A stretch of DNA of 64,000 bases from Amycolatopsis tolypomycina (GTDB lineage Bacteria > Actinomycetota > Actinomycetes > Mycobacteriales > Pseudonocardiaceae): assembly GCF_900105945.1 (NCBI RefSeq), contig NZ_FNSO01000002.1:124001-188000 (forward strand), given 5' to 3'. A program made the position numbers and the translations under genes. The notes under the pieces are model-generated. The model was not told the origin of the DNA. It did no database searches and saw only the letters and a list, made by a program, of their open reading frames with translations. Each line of letters opens with the position of its first letter. Position 1 is the stretch's first letter. Of this stretch, positions 45,302 to 54,081 are shown in pieces.

Positions 45302-46828
45302 TCAGACCTCCAGACGGGCGGCGTCGAGGACGGCGCCGGAGCGGACGAGTTCTTCGGCGGCCGCGATCTCGGGCGCCAGGTGGCGGTCGGGGCCGGGGCC
45401 CGCGACCTTCGTGCGGAGCAGGTCGCGCACCGCGCCGGTGACCGGCGACGGCGCCAGCGGCGCGCGGAAGTCCAGGGCCCGGGCCGCCGTCAGCAGCTCG
45501 ATGGCCAGGACGGTGGTCAGGCCGTCGACGGCCTTGCGCAGCTTCCGCGCGGCCGACCAGCCCATGGAGACGTGGTCCTCCTGCATGGCGCTGCTCGGGA
45601 TGGAGTCGACCGACGCCGGGACGGCGAGCCGCTTGAGCTCGCTGACCACGGCGGCCTGCGTGTACTGGGCGATCATGTGGCCGGAGTCGACGCCGGGGTC
45701 GTCGGCGAGGAACGGCGGCAGGCCGTGCGAGCGCGCCTTGTCGAGCATCCGGTCGGTGCGGCGCTCGGCGATGCTGGCGACGTCGGCGATCGGGATGGCC
45801 AGGAAGTCCAGCACGTAGGCGACGGGCGCGCCGTGGAAGTTGCCGTTGGACTCGACGCGGCCGTCGGCGAGGACGACCGGATTGTCCACAGCGGACATCA
45901 GCTCGCGCTCGCCGACGAGCTCGGCGTGGGCGAGGCTGTCGCGGGCGGCGCCGTGGACCTGCGGGGCGCAGCGCAGCGAGTAGGCGTCCTGGACGCGGTT
46001 GCAGTCCGGGCCGCGATGGCTCTCGACGATCTTCGAGCCCTGCAGCGCCTGCCACATCCGGGCCGCGGACTTCGCCTGGCCGGGGTGCGGGCGCAGGGCC
46101 TGGAGGTCGGCGGCGAACGCGCGGTCGGTGCCGAGGAGGGCTTCGACGCTCATCGCGGCGGTGAGGTCGGCGATGTCGAACAGCCGGTGCAGGTCGGCGG
46201 CGGCGAGCAGGAGCATGCCGAGCATGCCGTCGGTGCCGTTGGTGAGCGCGAGGCCCTCCTTCTCGGCGAGGACGACCGGCTCGATCCCGGCCTGCTTCAG
46301 CGCTTCTTCCGCTTTCACGACTTCGCCGCGGTACGTCACTTCGCCCTCGCCCATGAGCGCGAGCGCGACGGCCGCCAGGGGCGCGAGGTCGCCGGAGCAG
46401 CCGAGCGAGCCGTACTCGTGGACGATCGGGGTGATGTCGGCGTTGAGCAGGGCCGCAAGCGTTTGCGCGGTGCCCGGCCGGACGCCGGTGTAGCCGCTGG
46501 CGAGGGTCCGCAGCCGCAGCAGCATCAGCGCGCGGACGACCTCGGGCTCGACGGCGGGCCCGGCGCCGGCGGCGTGCGAGCGGATCAGGCTGCGCTGCAG
46601 CGCGGTCCGGCTCTCGACCGGGATGTGACGGGTGGCGAGCGCGCCGAAGCCGGTCGAGACGCCATAGGTCGGCGTGACGGCGTGGGCGAGGTTCTCGATG
46701 TGCTGGCGGGTCGCGGCGAGGTTCTTCTCGGCCGCGTCCGTGAGCCCGACGGGCGCGTGGCCACGGACGACGTCGACGACCTGGGCGGCGGTCAGTGGTT
46801 CCGGGCCCAGGAGCACTTTTTCCGGCAT
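45302..46828 (-). CDS. hutH: Histidine ammonia-lyase
   Basis: The 508-residue product starts at ATG 46828 ([12 protein letters not shown]). It carries [15 protein letters not shown], then [17 protein letters not shown], whose Cys-Ser-Gly (Ser145) should cyclise to the MIO electrophile; many homologues have Ala-Ser-Gly instead. [15 protein letters not shown] and [12 protein letters not shown] follow. It converts histidine to urocanate and ammonia and begins the operon. The intergenic region to the divergent IclR gene holds a large inverted repeat (46913-47001) and is the likely control site. Confidence 0.95.
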   Translation of the reverse strand: MPEKVLLGPEPLTAAQVVDVVRGHAPVGLTDAAEKNLAATRQHIENLAHAVTPTYGVSTGFGALATRHIPVESRTALQRSLIRSHAAGAGPAVEPEVVRALMLLRLRTLASGYTGVRPGTAQTLAALLNADITPIVHEYGSLGCSGDLAPLAAVALALMGEGEVTYRGEVVKAEEALKQAGIEPVVLAEKEGLALTNGTDGMLGMLLLAAADLHRLFDIADLTAAMSVEALLGTDRAFAADLQALRPHPGQAKSAARMWQALQGSKIVESHRGPDCNRVQDAYSLRCAPQVHGAARDSLAHAELVGERELMSAVDNPVVLADGRVESNGNFHGAPVAYVLDFLAIPIADVASIAERRTDRMLDKARSHGLPPFLADDPGVDSGHMIAQYTQAAVVSELKRLAVPASVDSIPSSAMQEDHVSMGWSAARKLRKAVDGLTTVLAIELLTAARALDFRAPLAPSPVTGAVRDLLRTKVAGPGPDRHLAPEIAAAEELVRSGAVLDAARLEV

Positions 46829-46912
46829 GGGCTCATTGCACCCCTTCGGAACCGCTGGTGGGATGCCCCACGGAGTGGTTCTGTCTGGTATTCCAGACAC
46901 CCGGGTACCCTT

Positions 46913-47001
46913 ATGCGCCCCAATGTGGCGTTGGTTGCGTCCAACGCACCCAATGTGGCGTTCGGTGCGTTGGACGCACCGAACGCCACATTGGGGCGCA
47001 T
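46913..47001. repeat. Complex inverted repeat between hutH and the IclR gene
   Basis: A 22-bp perfect stem (46949-46970 with 46974-46995, three-base TGG loop) is built from CCAATGTGGCGTT and its complement. Another copy of that unit at 46913-46932, starting ATGCGCCCCAATG, can instead pair with 46982-47001. The region therefore has three related arms and can form alternative hairpins. It lies between hutH (start 46828) and the IclR gene (start 47014), close enough to affect both. Operator sites for IclR may overlap it, but it also looks like a dispersed intergenic repeat. Confidence 0.7.
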
Positions 47002-47013
47002 GAGGAGGTGAGC

Positions 47014-47796
47014 GTGGGCGAAAGCAGCGAGGTGCCGGCACTGCGCCGCGGCCTGGCGGTGCTGCGCCTGCTGGCGACCCGGCCAGGCCCGGTCACCGCG
47101 GCGGCCATCGCCCGGGAGGCGGGCCTCCCCCGCTCGACCACGTACCACCTGCTCAACGAGCTGGAAGCGGCCGGTTTCGTGGTGCACCTGCCCGCGGAAC
47201 GCCGCTACGGCCTTGGCATCGCGGCGTTCGAGCTGGGCTCGGCCTACCTGCGCCACGACCCCCTGGAGCGCCTGGCCGGGCCGTTGCTGCGCAAGCTCGT
47301 CGACCGCGTCGGGCACACCGCCCACCTCGGCGTCCTGCACGGCAACGAGTCCCTGTACTTGATCAAGGAGCGCCCGGCCCGCCCGGAGACGCTGGTGACG
47401 GAGGTCGGCGTCCGGCTGCCGGCCCAGCTGACCGCGTCCGGCCGGGCGATCCTGCGGCACCTGCCCGCCCCCCACGTCCGCGCGCTGTTCCCCGCGGCGT
47501 CGGCGTTCGTGCTCCGCACCGGCCGCGGCCCGCGCACGCTGGCCGAGCTGCGCCGCACCCTCACCGCGGAACGCCGCCTCGGCTGGTCGGTCGAGGACGG
47601 CCACGTCACGGCCGGCTTCGCCTCGGTGGCCTGCCCGGTCTTCGACCACGGCGCCCGCCCGCTGGCCGCGATCAGCGTCACCCTGCGCCACCACTGCACG
47701 GCCGAGCCGTGCCTCCAGACGTGGCCGGACCTCGCCGCCGCCGTCGCCGCGACGGCAGCCGAGCTGACCACCCGGATCGGCGGCCACCCGGCCTGA
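47014..47796 (+). CDS. IclR-family regulator, probably of the hut operon
   Basis: The 260-residue product is read from GTG 47014 with GAGGAGG 5 bases upstream (GTG 47008 is an alternative). An N-terminal winged helix-turn-helix (LRRGLAVLRLLATRPGPVTAAAIAREAGLPRSTTYHLLNELE) precedes the IclR effector domain (RLPAQLTASGRAILRHLP, FASVACPVFDH). It is divergent from hutH, the usual place of a pathway-specific regulator. Urocanate or histidine is a likely effector, by analogy with other hut regulators. Confidence 0.9.
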   Translation: MGESSEVPALRRGLAVLRLLATRPGPVTAAAIAREAGLPRSTTYHLLNELEAAGFVVHLPAERRYGLGIAAFELGSAYLRHDPLERLAGPLLRKLVDRVGHTAHLGVLHGNESLYLIKERPARPETLVTEVGVRLPAQLTASGRAILRHLPAPHVRALFPAASAFVLRTGRGPRTLAELRRTLTAERRLGWSVEDGHVTAGFASVACPVFDHGARPLAAISVTLRHHCTAEPCLQTWPDLAAAVAATAAELTTRIGGHPA

Positions 47797-47890
47797 CGCG
47801 CTGCGGCGAACGGGGCAACTGTCACCGAACGGCTCGATTCCACTCCGGTGGGTGATTACCGTGGTGGGGCTGCGGTTTCGAGGGGCCCCG

Positions 47891-49108
47891 ATGGATGACG
47901 CACGCGTGGACAGGGTCGGTTTCGGCGCGGTGCTCGCCGTCGCCGAGTTCCGGGCGATGTGGGGCGCCGAACTGCTGTCCGTGTGTGGTGACCAGCTCGC
48001 CCGGGTCGCGCTCGCGGTGCTGGTCTTCCAGCAGACTTCCTCGGCCGCGCTGACCGGCCTGACCTACGCCCTGACGTACGTGCCTTCGCTGCTCGGCGGC
48101 ATCCTGCTGGCCGGTGCGGGCGACCGGTGGCCGCGCCGGGACGTCATGGTCGCGACCGACCTGGCGCGGGCCGCGCTGGTCGCCGTCATCGCGGTTCCCG
48201 GTGTCCCGCTGTGGGTGCTGTGCGTGCTGGTCGCGGTGCTGACGGCGCTCGGCGGGCCGTTCAAGGCGGCGCAGCAGGCGCTGTTGCCGTCGGTTCTCGA
48301 CGGCGAGCGCTACCTCGTCGGGATGGCCCTGCGGAACGTGACGATCCAGGGCACGCAGCTGGCCGGGTTCGCCGGCGGCGGCGTGCTGATCGCCGCGCTC
48401 GCGCCGTCCGCGGCGCTGGCGCTGGACGCGGTGACGTTCCTGCTCTCGGCGGTGTTCCTGGTGACCGGCGTCCGGCGGCGGGCGGCGATCGCGCAGGCGG
48501 TCCGGCCCGCCTGGCCGGCCACGACCGGCGCGGGTCTCCGGCTGATCTGGCGCGACCCGGCGCTGCGGACGCTGGTGGCGCTCAACTGGCTGGCCGGGTT
48601 CTACGTCGTGCCGGAGGCGCTGGCCGCGCCGTACGCGGCGGGTATCGGCGCGGGCGCGACGCTGGTGGGGCTGCTGATGGCGGCGGATCCGGCGGGCAGC
48701 GTGCTCGGCGGCGTCGTGTTCGGCAAGTGGATCCCGGAGCACCGCCAAGTCCGGGTGCTCGGGCTGCTCGGGATCGCGGCGGGCCTGCCGCTCGTGCTGT
48801 TCGCCTTCCGGCCGGGCCTGGTCGTGTCGGTGGTGCTGCTGGCGACGTCCGGACTGCTGGCGACCGGCTACAACATCACCGGCACGGTGTCGTTCATGCG
48901 GCGGGTGCCGGACGAGCACCGCGCGCAGTGCGCCGGCGTCAACTCGGCGGGCCTGATCACGGTGCAGGGGGTCGGCGCGGCCGCGGCGGGTGCGCTGGCC
49001 GACGTGCTGGGCCCGGCGCACACCGTCGCGGCGGCCGGGGCGGCGGGTGCCGCCGTGGCCGTGCCGATCGCGAGGGCGTGGCGCCGGGTCGGGTGGGAGG
49101 ATCGTTGA
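47891..49108 (+). CDS. Major facilitator superfamily transporter
   Basis: I start it at ATG 47891 (GAGGGG six bases upstream), giving 405 residues. About twelve hydrophobic segments fill the protein. A motif-A-like LAGAGDRWPRRDVMVATDLAR lies between helices 2 and 3 and a YNITGTVSFMRRVPDEHR loop lies in the second half. The sequence resembles enterobactin exporter-type and related drug-efflux MFS proteins. The 95-base gap after the IclR gene suggests its own promoter. The substrate is unknown. Confidence 0.87.
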   Translation: MDDARVDRVGFGAVLAVAEFRAMWGAELLSVCGDQLARVALAVLVFQQTSSAALTGLTYALTYVPSLLGGILLAGAGDRWPRRDVMVATDLARAALVAVIAVPGVPLWVLCVLVAVLTALGGPFKAAQQALLPSVLDGERYLVGMALRNVTIQGTQLAGFAGGGVLIAALAPSAALALDAVTFLLSAVFLVTGVRRRAAIAQAVRPAWPATTGAGLRLIWRDPALRTLVALNWLAGFYVVPEALAAPYAAGIGAGATLVGLLMAADPAGSVLGGVVFGKWIPEHRQVRVLGLLGIAAGLPLVLFAFRPGLVVSVVLLATSGLLATGYNITGTVSFMRRVPDEHRAQCAGVNSAGLITVQGVGAAAAGALADVLGPAHTVAAAGAAGAAVAVPIARAWRRVGWEDR

Positions 49109-49187
49109 CCTCAGTTGTCGCGTCCGCACATGGTGCGCCTCCCTTCACCACGCCGAGCCGGACCGGCTCCGTCACCGGCCGGACACC

Positions 49188-50486
49188 ATGAGTATGCGGA
49201 CCGGGGGCGGGGTCCCGCGTACTGTGCCGCGTTTTCGTGACGTGCTCGTGGCACCGCGGCGCTGGGCACTCTGGCGCCAGGGTCCGCGGGTCATCGTCTA
49301 CTGCCTGGCGAGCGAAGTGGTGGCGGTGGTGCTGACGCTGCGCCCGTCCCCGATCGCGGTGGACCGCCGGACGCTGGCGATCCTGGCGGTGCTGCTCGTG
49401 CTCGGGGTGGCGCAGTCGGAGACGGGCCGGCGGGTGGAACGCATCCGCCGTCGCGTTTCGGGGACACCGCACATCAACATGACGTCGGTGTGGACGTTCG
49501 CCGGCGTCCTGCTGCTGCCCCCGGTGCCGCTGGCGGTCCTGGTCGCCGGTTTGTACGCGCACCTGGCGGTCCGCAGCTGGTACCGCCTGCAGCGCGTCCC
49601 GGCCTCCCGGACGGTCAGCAACGCGGCGATCATCGTGCTGTCGTGTTACGCGGCCCAGTCGGTCCTGCGGCTTTCGGGCTTCGCCGACGTCCGTGCGGCC
49701 ATGGCGCACGCCTGGCTCGGCACGCCGGCCATCGCGGCGGCGGGGGTGACGTTCTTCGCGGTGAACGCCCTGCTGGTGCTCCCGGCCCGCCGCGAGGTCG
49801 GCCGGACACCGGAGGCGTTGTTCGGCACGTGGTCGGACAACGGTCTCGAGGTGGCGACGCTGTGCCTGGGTGCGCTGAACGCCGTGGCCATGGCGACGTT
49901 GCCGGGCCTGGTGGCGCTGGTGTTCCCGCCGTTGCTGCTGTTGCACCGGACGGTGCTGGTGAAGCAGCTGGAAGTGGCGGCCCACCGCGACGAGAAGACG
50001 GGGCTGTACAACACGAGCGGCTGGCACGCCCTGGCGGAGCGCACGCTCGCGGCGACCGCCCGCCAGCGCGGCACGTTCGGCCTGCTGATGCTGGACCTGG
50101 ACCACTTCAAGCAGGTGAACGACACGTACGGTCACCTGGCGGGCGACACTGTCCTGAAGGCGGTGGCCCAGTCGATCATCTCGGCGGTCCGGGGCCGAGG
50201 TGACGCCGTGGGCCGCTTCGGCGGCGAGGAGTTCGTGGTGCTGTTGCCGGGGATCACGCAGCCGGACATCGGCGCGGTGGCCGAGCGAATCCGCCGGGCG
50301 ATCAGCGCCTTGCAGGTGCCGGCGGGCCAGTTGTCGGTCACGGGCCTGTCGGTCTCGATCGGCATAGCCGTCTACCCGACGGCGGGCACGTCATTGCAGC
50401 GTCTGCTGGACGCGGCGGATACGGCGCTGTACCACGCGAAGGCGACGGGCCGGAACAAGGTGGTCCACGTGGCGGACCTGGTGTGA
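49188..50486 (+). CDS. Membrane-bound diguanylate cyclase (GGDEF domain)
   Basis: The 432-residue product starts at ATG 49188 (ATG 49194 also possible). About six to seven membrane helices form an N-terminal sensory part (residues 30-250). The GGDEF domain follows from about 275: DEKTGLYNTSGWH, LLMLDLDHFKQVNDTYGHLAGD and GRFGGEEFVVLLPG (active GGEEF signature). It should make cyclic di-GMP from two GTP. The RxxD inhibitory site is not evident at its usual place (GRGDAVGRF precedes GGEEF). No EAL domain is present. Confidence 0.92.
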   Translation: MSMRTGGGVPRTVPRFRDVLVAPRRWALWRQGPRVIVYCLASEVVAVVLTLRPSPIAVDRRTLAILAVLLVLGVAQSETGRRVERIRRRVSGTPHINMTSVWTFAGVLLLPPVPLAVLVAGLYAHLAVRSWYRLQRVPASRTVSNAAIIVLSCYAAQSVLRLSGFADVRAAMAHAWLGTPAIAAAGVTFFAVNALLVLPARREVGRTPEALFGTWSDNGLEVATLCLGALNAVAMATLPGLVALVFPPLLLLHRTVLVKQLEVAAHRDEKTGLYNTSGWHALAERTLAATARQRGTFGLLMLDLDHFKQVNDTYGHLAGDTVLKAVAQSIISAVRGRGDAVGRFGGEEFVVLLPGITQPDIGAVAERIRRAISALQVPAGQLSVTGLSVSIGIAVYPTAGTSLQRLLDAADTALYHAKATGRNKVVHVADLV

Positions 50487-50491
50487 GTGCC

Positions 50492-50737
50492 TCAGGCGGT
50501 CTTGTGCCGCCGCCGGCCGGCATCGAGCCCGAGCATGGCGAGCAGTTCGGCACATTCCCGCGAGTCGGAGGAGTGCCCGGCAACGGTCAGCACGGCCCGA
50601 TCGTTCTGTTCACCAAGCCGAACGGCCTCTTCAGCCCGGATGACACCCATCCGGCTGTCTTCGTCGTTGGCAAGGGAGCTGCCACTGCGTCGGGCCCAGG
50701 TCATCTGGCCACCTACTTCCGGCCCCTGCGGAGCCAT
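50492..50737 (-). CDS. Small hypothetical protein
   Basis: An 81-residue frame starting at ATG 50737, with the core MTWARRSGSSLANDEDSRMGVIRAEEAVRLGEQN and TVAGHSSDSRECAELLAML. Charge distribution and codon use look coding, unlike the opposite strand. I do not recognise a family. It ends 6 bases from the convergent GGDEF gene stop, which also suggests a real gene. Start choice is uncertain; a second ATG lies 14 codons in. Confidence 0.55.
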   Translation of the reverse strand: MAPQGPEVGGQMTWARRSGSSLANDEDSRMGVIRAEEAVRLGEQNDRAVLTVAGHSSDSRECAELLAMLGLDAGRRRHKTA

Positions 50738-50851
50738 GGTCGGACCCCCAGCATGACACTAACGAAAATTTCACCCACAAGTGGCCCCCGCCACACCGCC
50801 CCGAGCAGGCTGACCCCGAACGGGAGCGCCCCACCCAACGCGACCACACCC

Positions 50852-50905
50852 GGGGGTCCAGGGGGCGGAGCCCCCTGGCGGGGGTTTGGGGGTCCGACCC
50901 CCAAA
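50852..50905. repeat. GC-rich double-hairpin repeat, copy 1 (near ssrA)
   Basis: The repeat reads GGGGGTCCAGGGGGCGGAG, then CCCCCTGGCGGGGGTTTGGG, then GGTCCGACCCCC. It can fold as two adjacent hairpins. It lies beyond the terminator of the tmRNA gene. Copies at 60841-60897 and 63225-63282 keep the same order and orientation, each beyond an initiator tRNA gene. I infer a dispersed repeat that settles downstream of stable RNA genes. Confidence 0.75.
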
Positions 50906-50922
50906 AGACACGACAGAACGAA

Positions 50923-50958
50923 GGAAAGGCCCAGCCCCGAAGGGGCGTGGGCCTTTCC
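50923..50958 (-). terminator. tmRNA terminator
   Basis: GGAAAGGCCCA (50923-50933) pairs with TGGGCCTTTCC (50948-50958). An inner GCCCC/GGGGC pair extends the stem, with a GAA loop. On the minus strand it lies 11 bases after the tmRNA 3' end and is followed by TTCGTTCTG, a modest U-run. It fits a terminator for ssrA. Confidence 0.8.
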
Positions 50959-50969
50959 GCGAAGTGCCG

Positions 50970-51334
50970 TGGAGGTGCCGGGAATTGAACCCGGGTCCTC
51001 TGGCGTATCAACAGGGCTTCTCCGTGCGCAGTCCGCTACGTCTCTGCTTGGCTCCCTCGGTCACGCGAACAAGCCGAGGTGACGAGCCCAGCCACTGTTT
51101 GCTTCACGACTGTTCCCCGTGGCCGGGACAGTCGCTGAGCCTCCTAGCTGATGCCGGTACCCGGGCCGGAGGCGAACCCGGGCCGACAGAGTCGCACTCG
51201 CTCAGGCGGCGAGGGCGAACTCGCGCTGACTGGAGTCGGCGCTTATTTGGTTGCGATGACGCTTACGGTGGTCTCTCGCCTGCACCGGCACGCTTCTCCT
51301 GAATCAACGTCCAAAGTCGAAACCGTTCACCCCC
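50970..51334 (-). ncRNA. ssrA: tmRNA (transfer-messenger RNA)
   Basis: On the minus strand the RNA begins GGGGGTGAACGGTTTCGAC and ends with a TTCAATTCCCGGCACCTCCA acceptor arm. The first seven bases pair with CACCTCC (one G-U), and a terminal A is left as discriminator; CCA is not encoded. The tag reading frame ends in DSSQREFALAA and TGA, the actinobacterial degradation-tag ending. About 365 bases is normal length. With SmpB, encoded 5 kb away, it rescues ribosomes stalled on broken messages and marks the products for proteolysis. The first tag codon is not certain from sequence alone. Confidence 0.96.
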
Positions 51335-51350
51335 TTGTTGGGTCGTAGCC

Positions 51351-51356
51351 ATCATA
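51351..51356 (-). promoter_or_regulatory. tmRNA promoter -10 box
   Basis: On the minus strand TATGAT stands 16 bases before the mature 5' end, preceded by GC-rich spacer and an ACTAAAGC stretch at the -35 distance. It matches the actinobacterial housekeeping sigma -10 consensus (TANNNT). The leader between -10 and the mature end would be removed by RNase P. Confidence 0.6.
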
Positions 51357-51480
51357 ACGCCCGGCGCGACCGCTTTAGTCCCGGAGGGGTGGGGCCTGCC
51401 CTACCGCGGGGATGCCCGCTCGCACCATGTCGCCCACCTCGGCCGGCCGCGATGCTGGGAGGCGTCGAAAGGAGTGCGTC

Positions 51481-52155
51481 ATGGTGAGCGAGAGGCGGGA
51501 TCCGCCGTTCGGTGGTTCGGTGGTGTTCCTGCTGATGAACCTGCCGCTGGGGGTGCTGGCGTTCGGGTTCCTCACGGCCCTGGTCTCGGCGGGGGTGGGG
51601 ACCGCCGTGGTGTGGGTCGGGGTGGGTTTGCTCGCCGTCGTCGTGCTCGGGGTGCGGGGGGCCGCGCGGCTGGAGCGGGCCCGGGTCTACGCGCTGCTGG
51701 ACCGCTACATCGACCTCCCCTACCTGCCGCTGCCCGCCGGCAAGCAGTCCGCGCGGTGGAAGGGGCGGCTGAAGGACCCCGCTACCTGGCGGGACTTCGC
51801 CTACTTCGCCCTCCTCTTCCCGGTGGGCCTGGTCGAGTTCGTGCTCGTGACGACGTTCTGGTCGACGAGCCTCGCGCTCGTCTTCCTGCCCGTCTACTTC
51901 CGGTGGCTGCCGGGCGGCGAGTACCGCTTCCCGGACTGGGAGGTGCCGTGGCTGACCGTGGACTCCACCGTCGAAGCGCTACCGTGGGCGGCGGTGGGGG
52001 TGTTGTTCGTCGCGTTGTCGGTGGCGCTGACCAAGGCGCTGGCGGGGACGCACGCCCGGCTGGCGCACGCGCTGCTGGGGCCGACGGTGGGGCAGCGCCG
52101 CCGGATGGAGCGCTGGTGGGCCGAGGCGGAAGAGAAGAACCTGGTGGCGGGATGA
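51481..52155 (+). CDS. Membrane protein with putative sensor domain
   Basis: The 224-residue product starts at ATG 51481 with AAAGGAG upstream. Four membrane helices are arranged as in the putative sensor domain found at the N terminus of actinobacterial histidine kinases. The loop RYIDLPYLPLPAGKQSARWKGRLKDPATWRDFAYFALLFPVG is near-homologous to the same region in the kinase encoded next. It overlaps that kinase by ATGA. It looks like a free-standing copy of the kinase's sensory part, perhaps forming a mixed complex with it. Confidence 0.82.
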   Translation: MVSERRDPPFGGSVVFLLMNLPLGVLAFGFLTALVSAGVGTAVVWVGVGLLAVVVLGVRGAARLERARVYALLDRYIDLPYLPLPAGKQSARWKGRLKDPATWRDFAYFALLFPVGLVEFVLVTTFWSTSLALVFLPVYFRWLPGGEYRFPDWEVPWLTVDSTVEALPWAAVGVLFVALSVALTKALAGTHARLAHALLGPTVGQRRRMERWWAEAEEKNLVAG

Positions 52156-53285
52156 GCGAGGGGCAACAGCTGGAACACCCGCGGCCGCACCCGGCTCGCA
52201 CGATCCTCTACATGATCGTCAGCTTCGTCTTCCGGCTCGTGCAGTTCGTGCTGATCGTGGTCGGCATGGCGGTGGGCATCGCGACGGCGGTGATCTGGGT
52301 CGGGTTCCCGATCCTGCTGGCGACGACGAGTTTCGTCCGCTGGTCCGGCGACCGTGAACGCGGCTGGGCCGGCCGGTTGCTGAGCGTGCCGCTGCCGCCG
52401 GTGCAGCGGCGGCCGTACGCGGAGGGGCAGCCGCTGCTGCGCCGGTGGGTCACCCGGTTGAGCGACCCGACGACGTGGCGTGACCTCGCATACCTGATGG
52501 CGGCGTTCCCGCTGGCGTGCGTGGAGCTCGCGATCGCGCTGGCGTCGATCGTGCTGCTGCCGATGGCGATCTGGGTGACGCCGTGGCTGGGCTGGCTGCA
52601 CGGCGAACTGGCGCTGGCGCTGCTCGGGCCGGATCGCACGAAGCGGCTGGAGCAGAAGGCCGAGCGGCTGCAGGCGTCCCGGGCGCGCGGGGTCGACGCG
52701 GCCGAAGCCGAACGCCGCCGCATCGAGCGTGACCTGCACGACGGCGCGCAGCAGCGGCTGGTGGCCGTCGCGATGAGCCTGGGGCGCGCGAAGTCGAAGT
52801 TCGACCAGGACCCGCAGGCGGTGCGGGAGCTGATCGACGAGGCGCACATGGACGCGAAGCTGGCCGTGTCGGAGCTGCGTGACCTGGCGCGCGGCATCTA
52901 CCCGGCCGTCCTCGGCGACCGGGGGCTGGACGCGGCGCTGTCCGCGCAGGCGGCGAAGTCGCCGATCCCGGTCGACGTCTCGGTGGACGTGGACCCGCGC
53001 CCGCCGGCCGCGGTGGAGACGACGGCGTACTTCATCGTCGGCGAGACGCTGACGAACATCGCCAAGCACTCCGGGGCGACCGAAGCCGGCGTGAAGGTGT
53101 GGCGGACCGACGACCACGTCGTCGTCGAGATCACCGACAACGGCCACGGCGGCGCGGAGGTGCGTCCCGGCGGCGGGCTGGCCGGCCTGGCCGACCGCGC
53201 CGCGACGATCGACGGCGTCATCACCGTGGTGAGCCCCGTCGGCGGGCCGACCGTGATCCGGGCTGACCTGCCCTGCCAGTGGTGA
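52152..53285 (+). CDS. Sensor histidine kinase (putative-sensor/HisKA_3 type)
   Basis: The 377-residue product starts at ATG 52152. The first 165 residues form a putative sensor domain with four membrane helices. HisKA_3 follows with RRRIERDLHDGAQQRLVAVAMSLG (phospho-His in DLHDG). The ATP domain has GETLTNIAKHSGA, ITDNGHGGAEV and GGGLAGLADR. It should phosphorylate the LuxR-type response regulator encoded 39 bases downstream. The upstream sensor-domain protein shares its loop sequence and is coupled to it. The signal is unknown. Confidence 0.92.
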   Translation: MSEGQQLEHPRPHPARTILYMIVSFVFRLVQFVLIVVGMAVGIATAVIWVGFPILLATTSFVRWSGDRERGWAGRLLSVPLPPVQRRPYAEGQPLLRRWVTRLSDPTTWRDLAYLMAAFPLACVELAIALASIVLLPMAIWVTPWLGWLHGELALALLGPDRTKRLEQKAERLQASRARGVDAAEAERRRIERDLHDGAQQRLVAVAMSLGRAKSKFDQDPQAVRELIDEAHMDAKLAVSELRDLARGIYPAVLGDRGLDAALSAQAAKSPIPVDVSVDVDPRPPAAVETTAYFIVGETLTNIAKHSGATEAGVKVWRTDDHVVVEITDNGHGGAEVRPGGGLAGLADRAATIDGVITVVSPVGGPTVIRADLPCQW

Positions 53286-53324
53286 ATAGGCTGGACCCCG
53301 TTCATCCACGAGCTTGGGGGCCGG

Positions 53325-53966
53325 ATGCGGGTAGTCATCGCCGAGGACGCCGTGCTGCTGCGGGCCGGGGTGACCCGCCTGCTCGCCGACGAGGGCATCG
53401 AGACGGCAGCGGCCGTCGACAACGGGGACGACCTCCTCGGCGCGATCAAGGAACACCGTCCTGACCTGGCGATCGTCGACGTCCGCATGCCGCCGACGTT
53501 CACCGACGAGGGCCTGCGCGCGGCGCTGGCGGCGCGCAAGGAGATCCCGGGCCTGCCGGTGCTGGTGCTGTCGCAGTACGTCGAGGAGTCGTACGCGGTC
53601 GAGTTGCTCTCCGGCGGCGCGGGCGGTGTGGGCTACCTGCTGAAGGAGCGCGTGGCGGACGTCGCGGACTTCCTGGACGCGGTCCGCCGCGTGGCGAACG
53701 GCGGCACGGCGATCGACCCGGACGTCATCGCCCAGCTGATGGCCCGCGGCCGCCGCAACCCCCTCGACGCGCTGACCGCCCGCGAATCCGAGGTCCTCGG
53801 CCTGATGGCGCAGGGCCTGTCCAACACGGCTATCGCGAATTCCCTGGTGGTTTCGCACGGCGCGGTGGAGAAGCACATCGGCAACATCTTCTCGAAGCTC
53901 GGGCTCGAAGCCAGCGCGGAGGAACACCGCCGCGTGCGTGCGGTGTTGACGTACCTGGGCCGCTGA
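53325..53966 (+). CDS. NarL/LuxR-family response regulator
   Basis: The 213-residue product has the receiver domain (acidic Glu7-Asp8, phosphoacceptor Asp52 in IVDVRMPPTF, Lys in YLLKERV) and a LuxR helix-turn-helix (LTARESEVLGLMAQGLSNTAIANSLVVSHGAVEKHIGNIFSKLGLEA). It is third in the operon after the sensor-domain protein and the histidine kinase, its cognate partner. Its targets are not marked in this window. Confidence 0.93.
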   Translation: MRVVIAEDAVLLRAGVTRLLADEGIETAAAVDNGDDLLGAIKEHRPDLAIVDVRMPPTFTDEGLRAALAARKEIPGLPVLVLSQYVEESYAVELLSGGAGGVGYLLKERVADVADFLDAVRRVANGGTAIDPDVIAQLMARGRRNPLDALTARESEVLGLMAQGLSNTAIANSLVVSHGAVEKHIGNIFSKLGLEASAEEHRRVRAVLTYLGR

Positions 53967-54081
53967 GCAACAGCGCGTGACCGGAAGTCCCGTAGGGTGG
54001 ACGCCGAGTCACCCGTTCCGCGGGCGGCACCGGTGTGAGCGCTCACCTACCATGAGCGGACCCGTCGAGAGGAGCGCGCAG

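Noticed and set aside
50483..51082. Open frame across the GC-rich repeat and tmRNA 3' half
   Set aside because: It runs through the repeat, the terminator and the tmRNA acceptor arm, so it cannot be a conserved gene.
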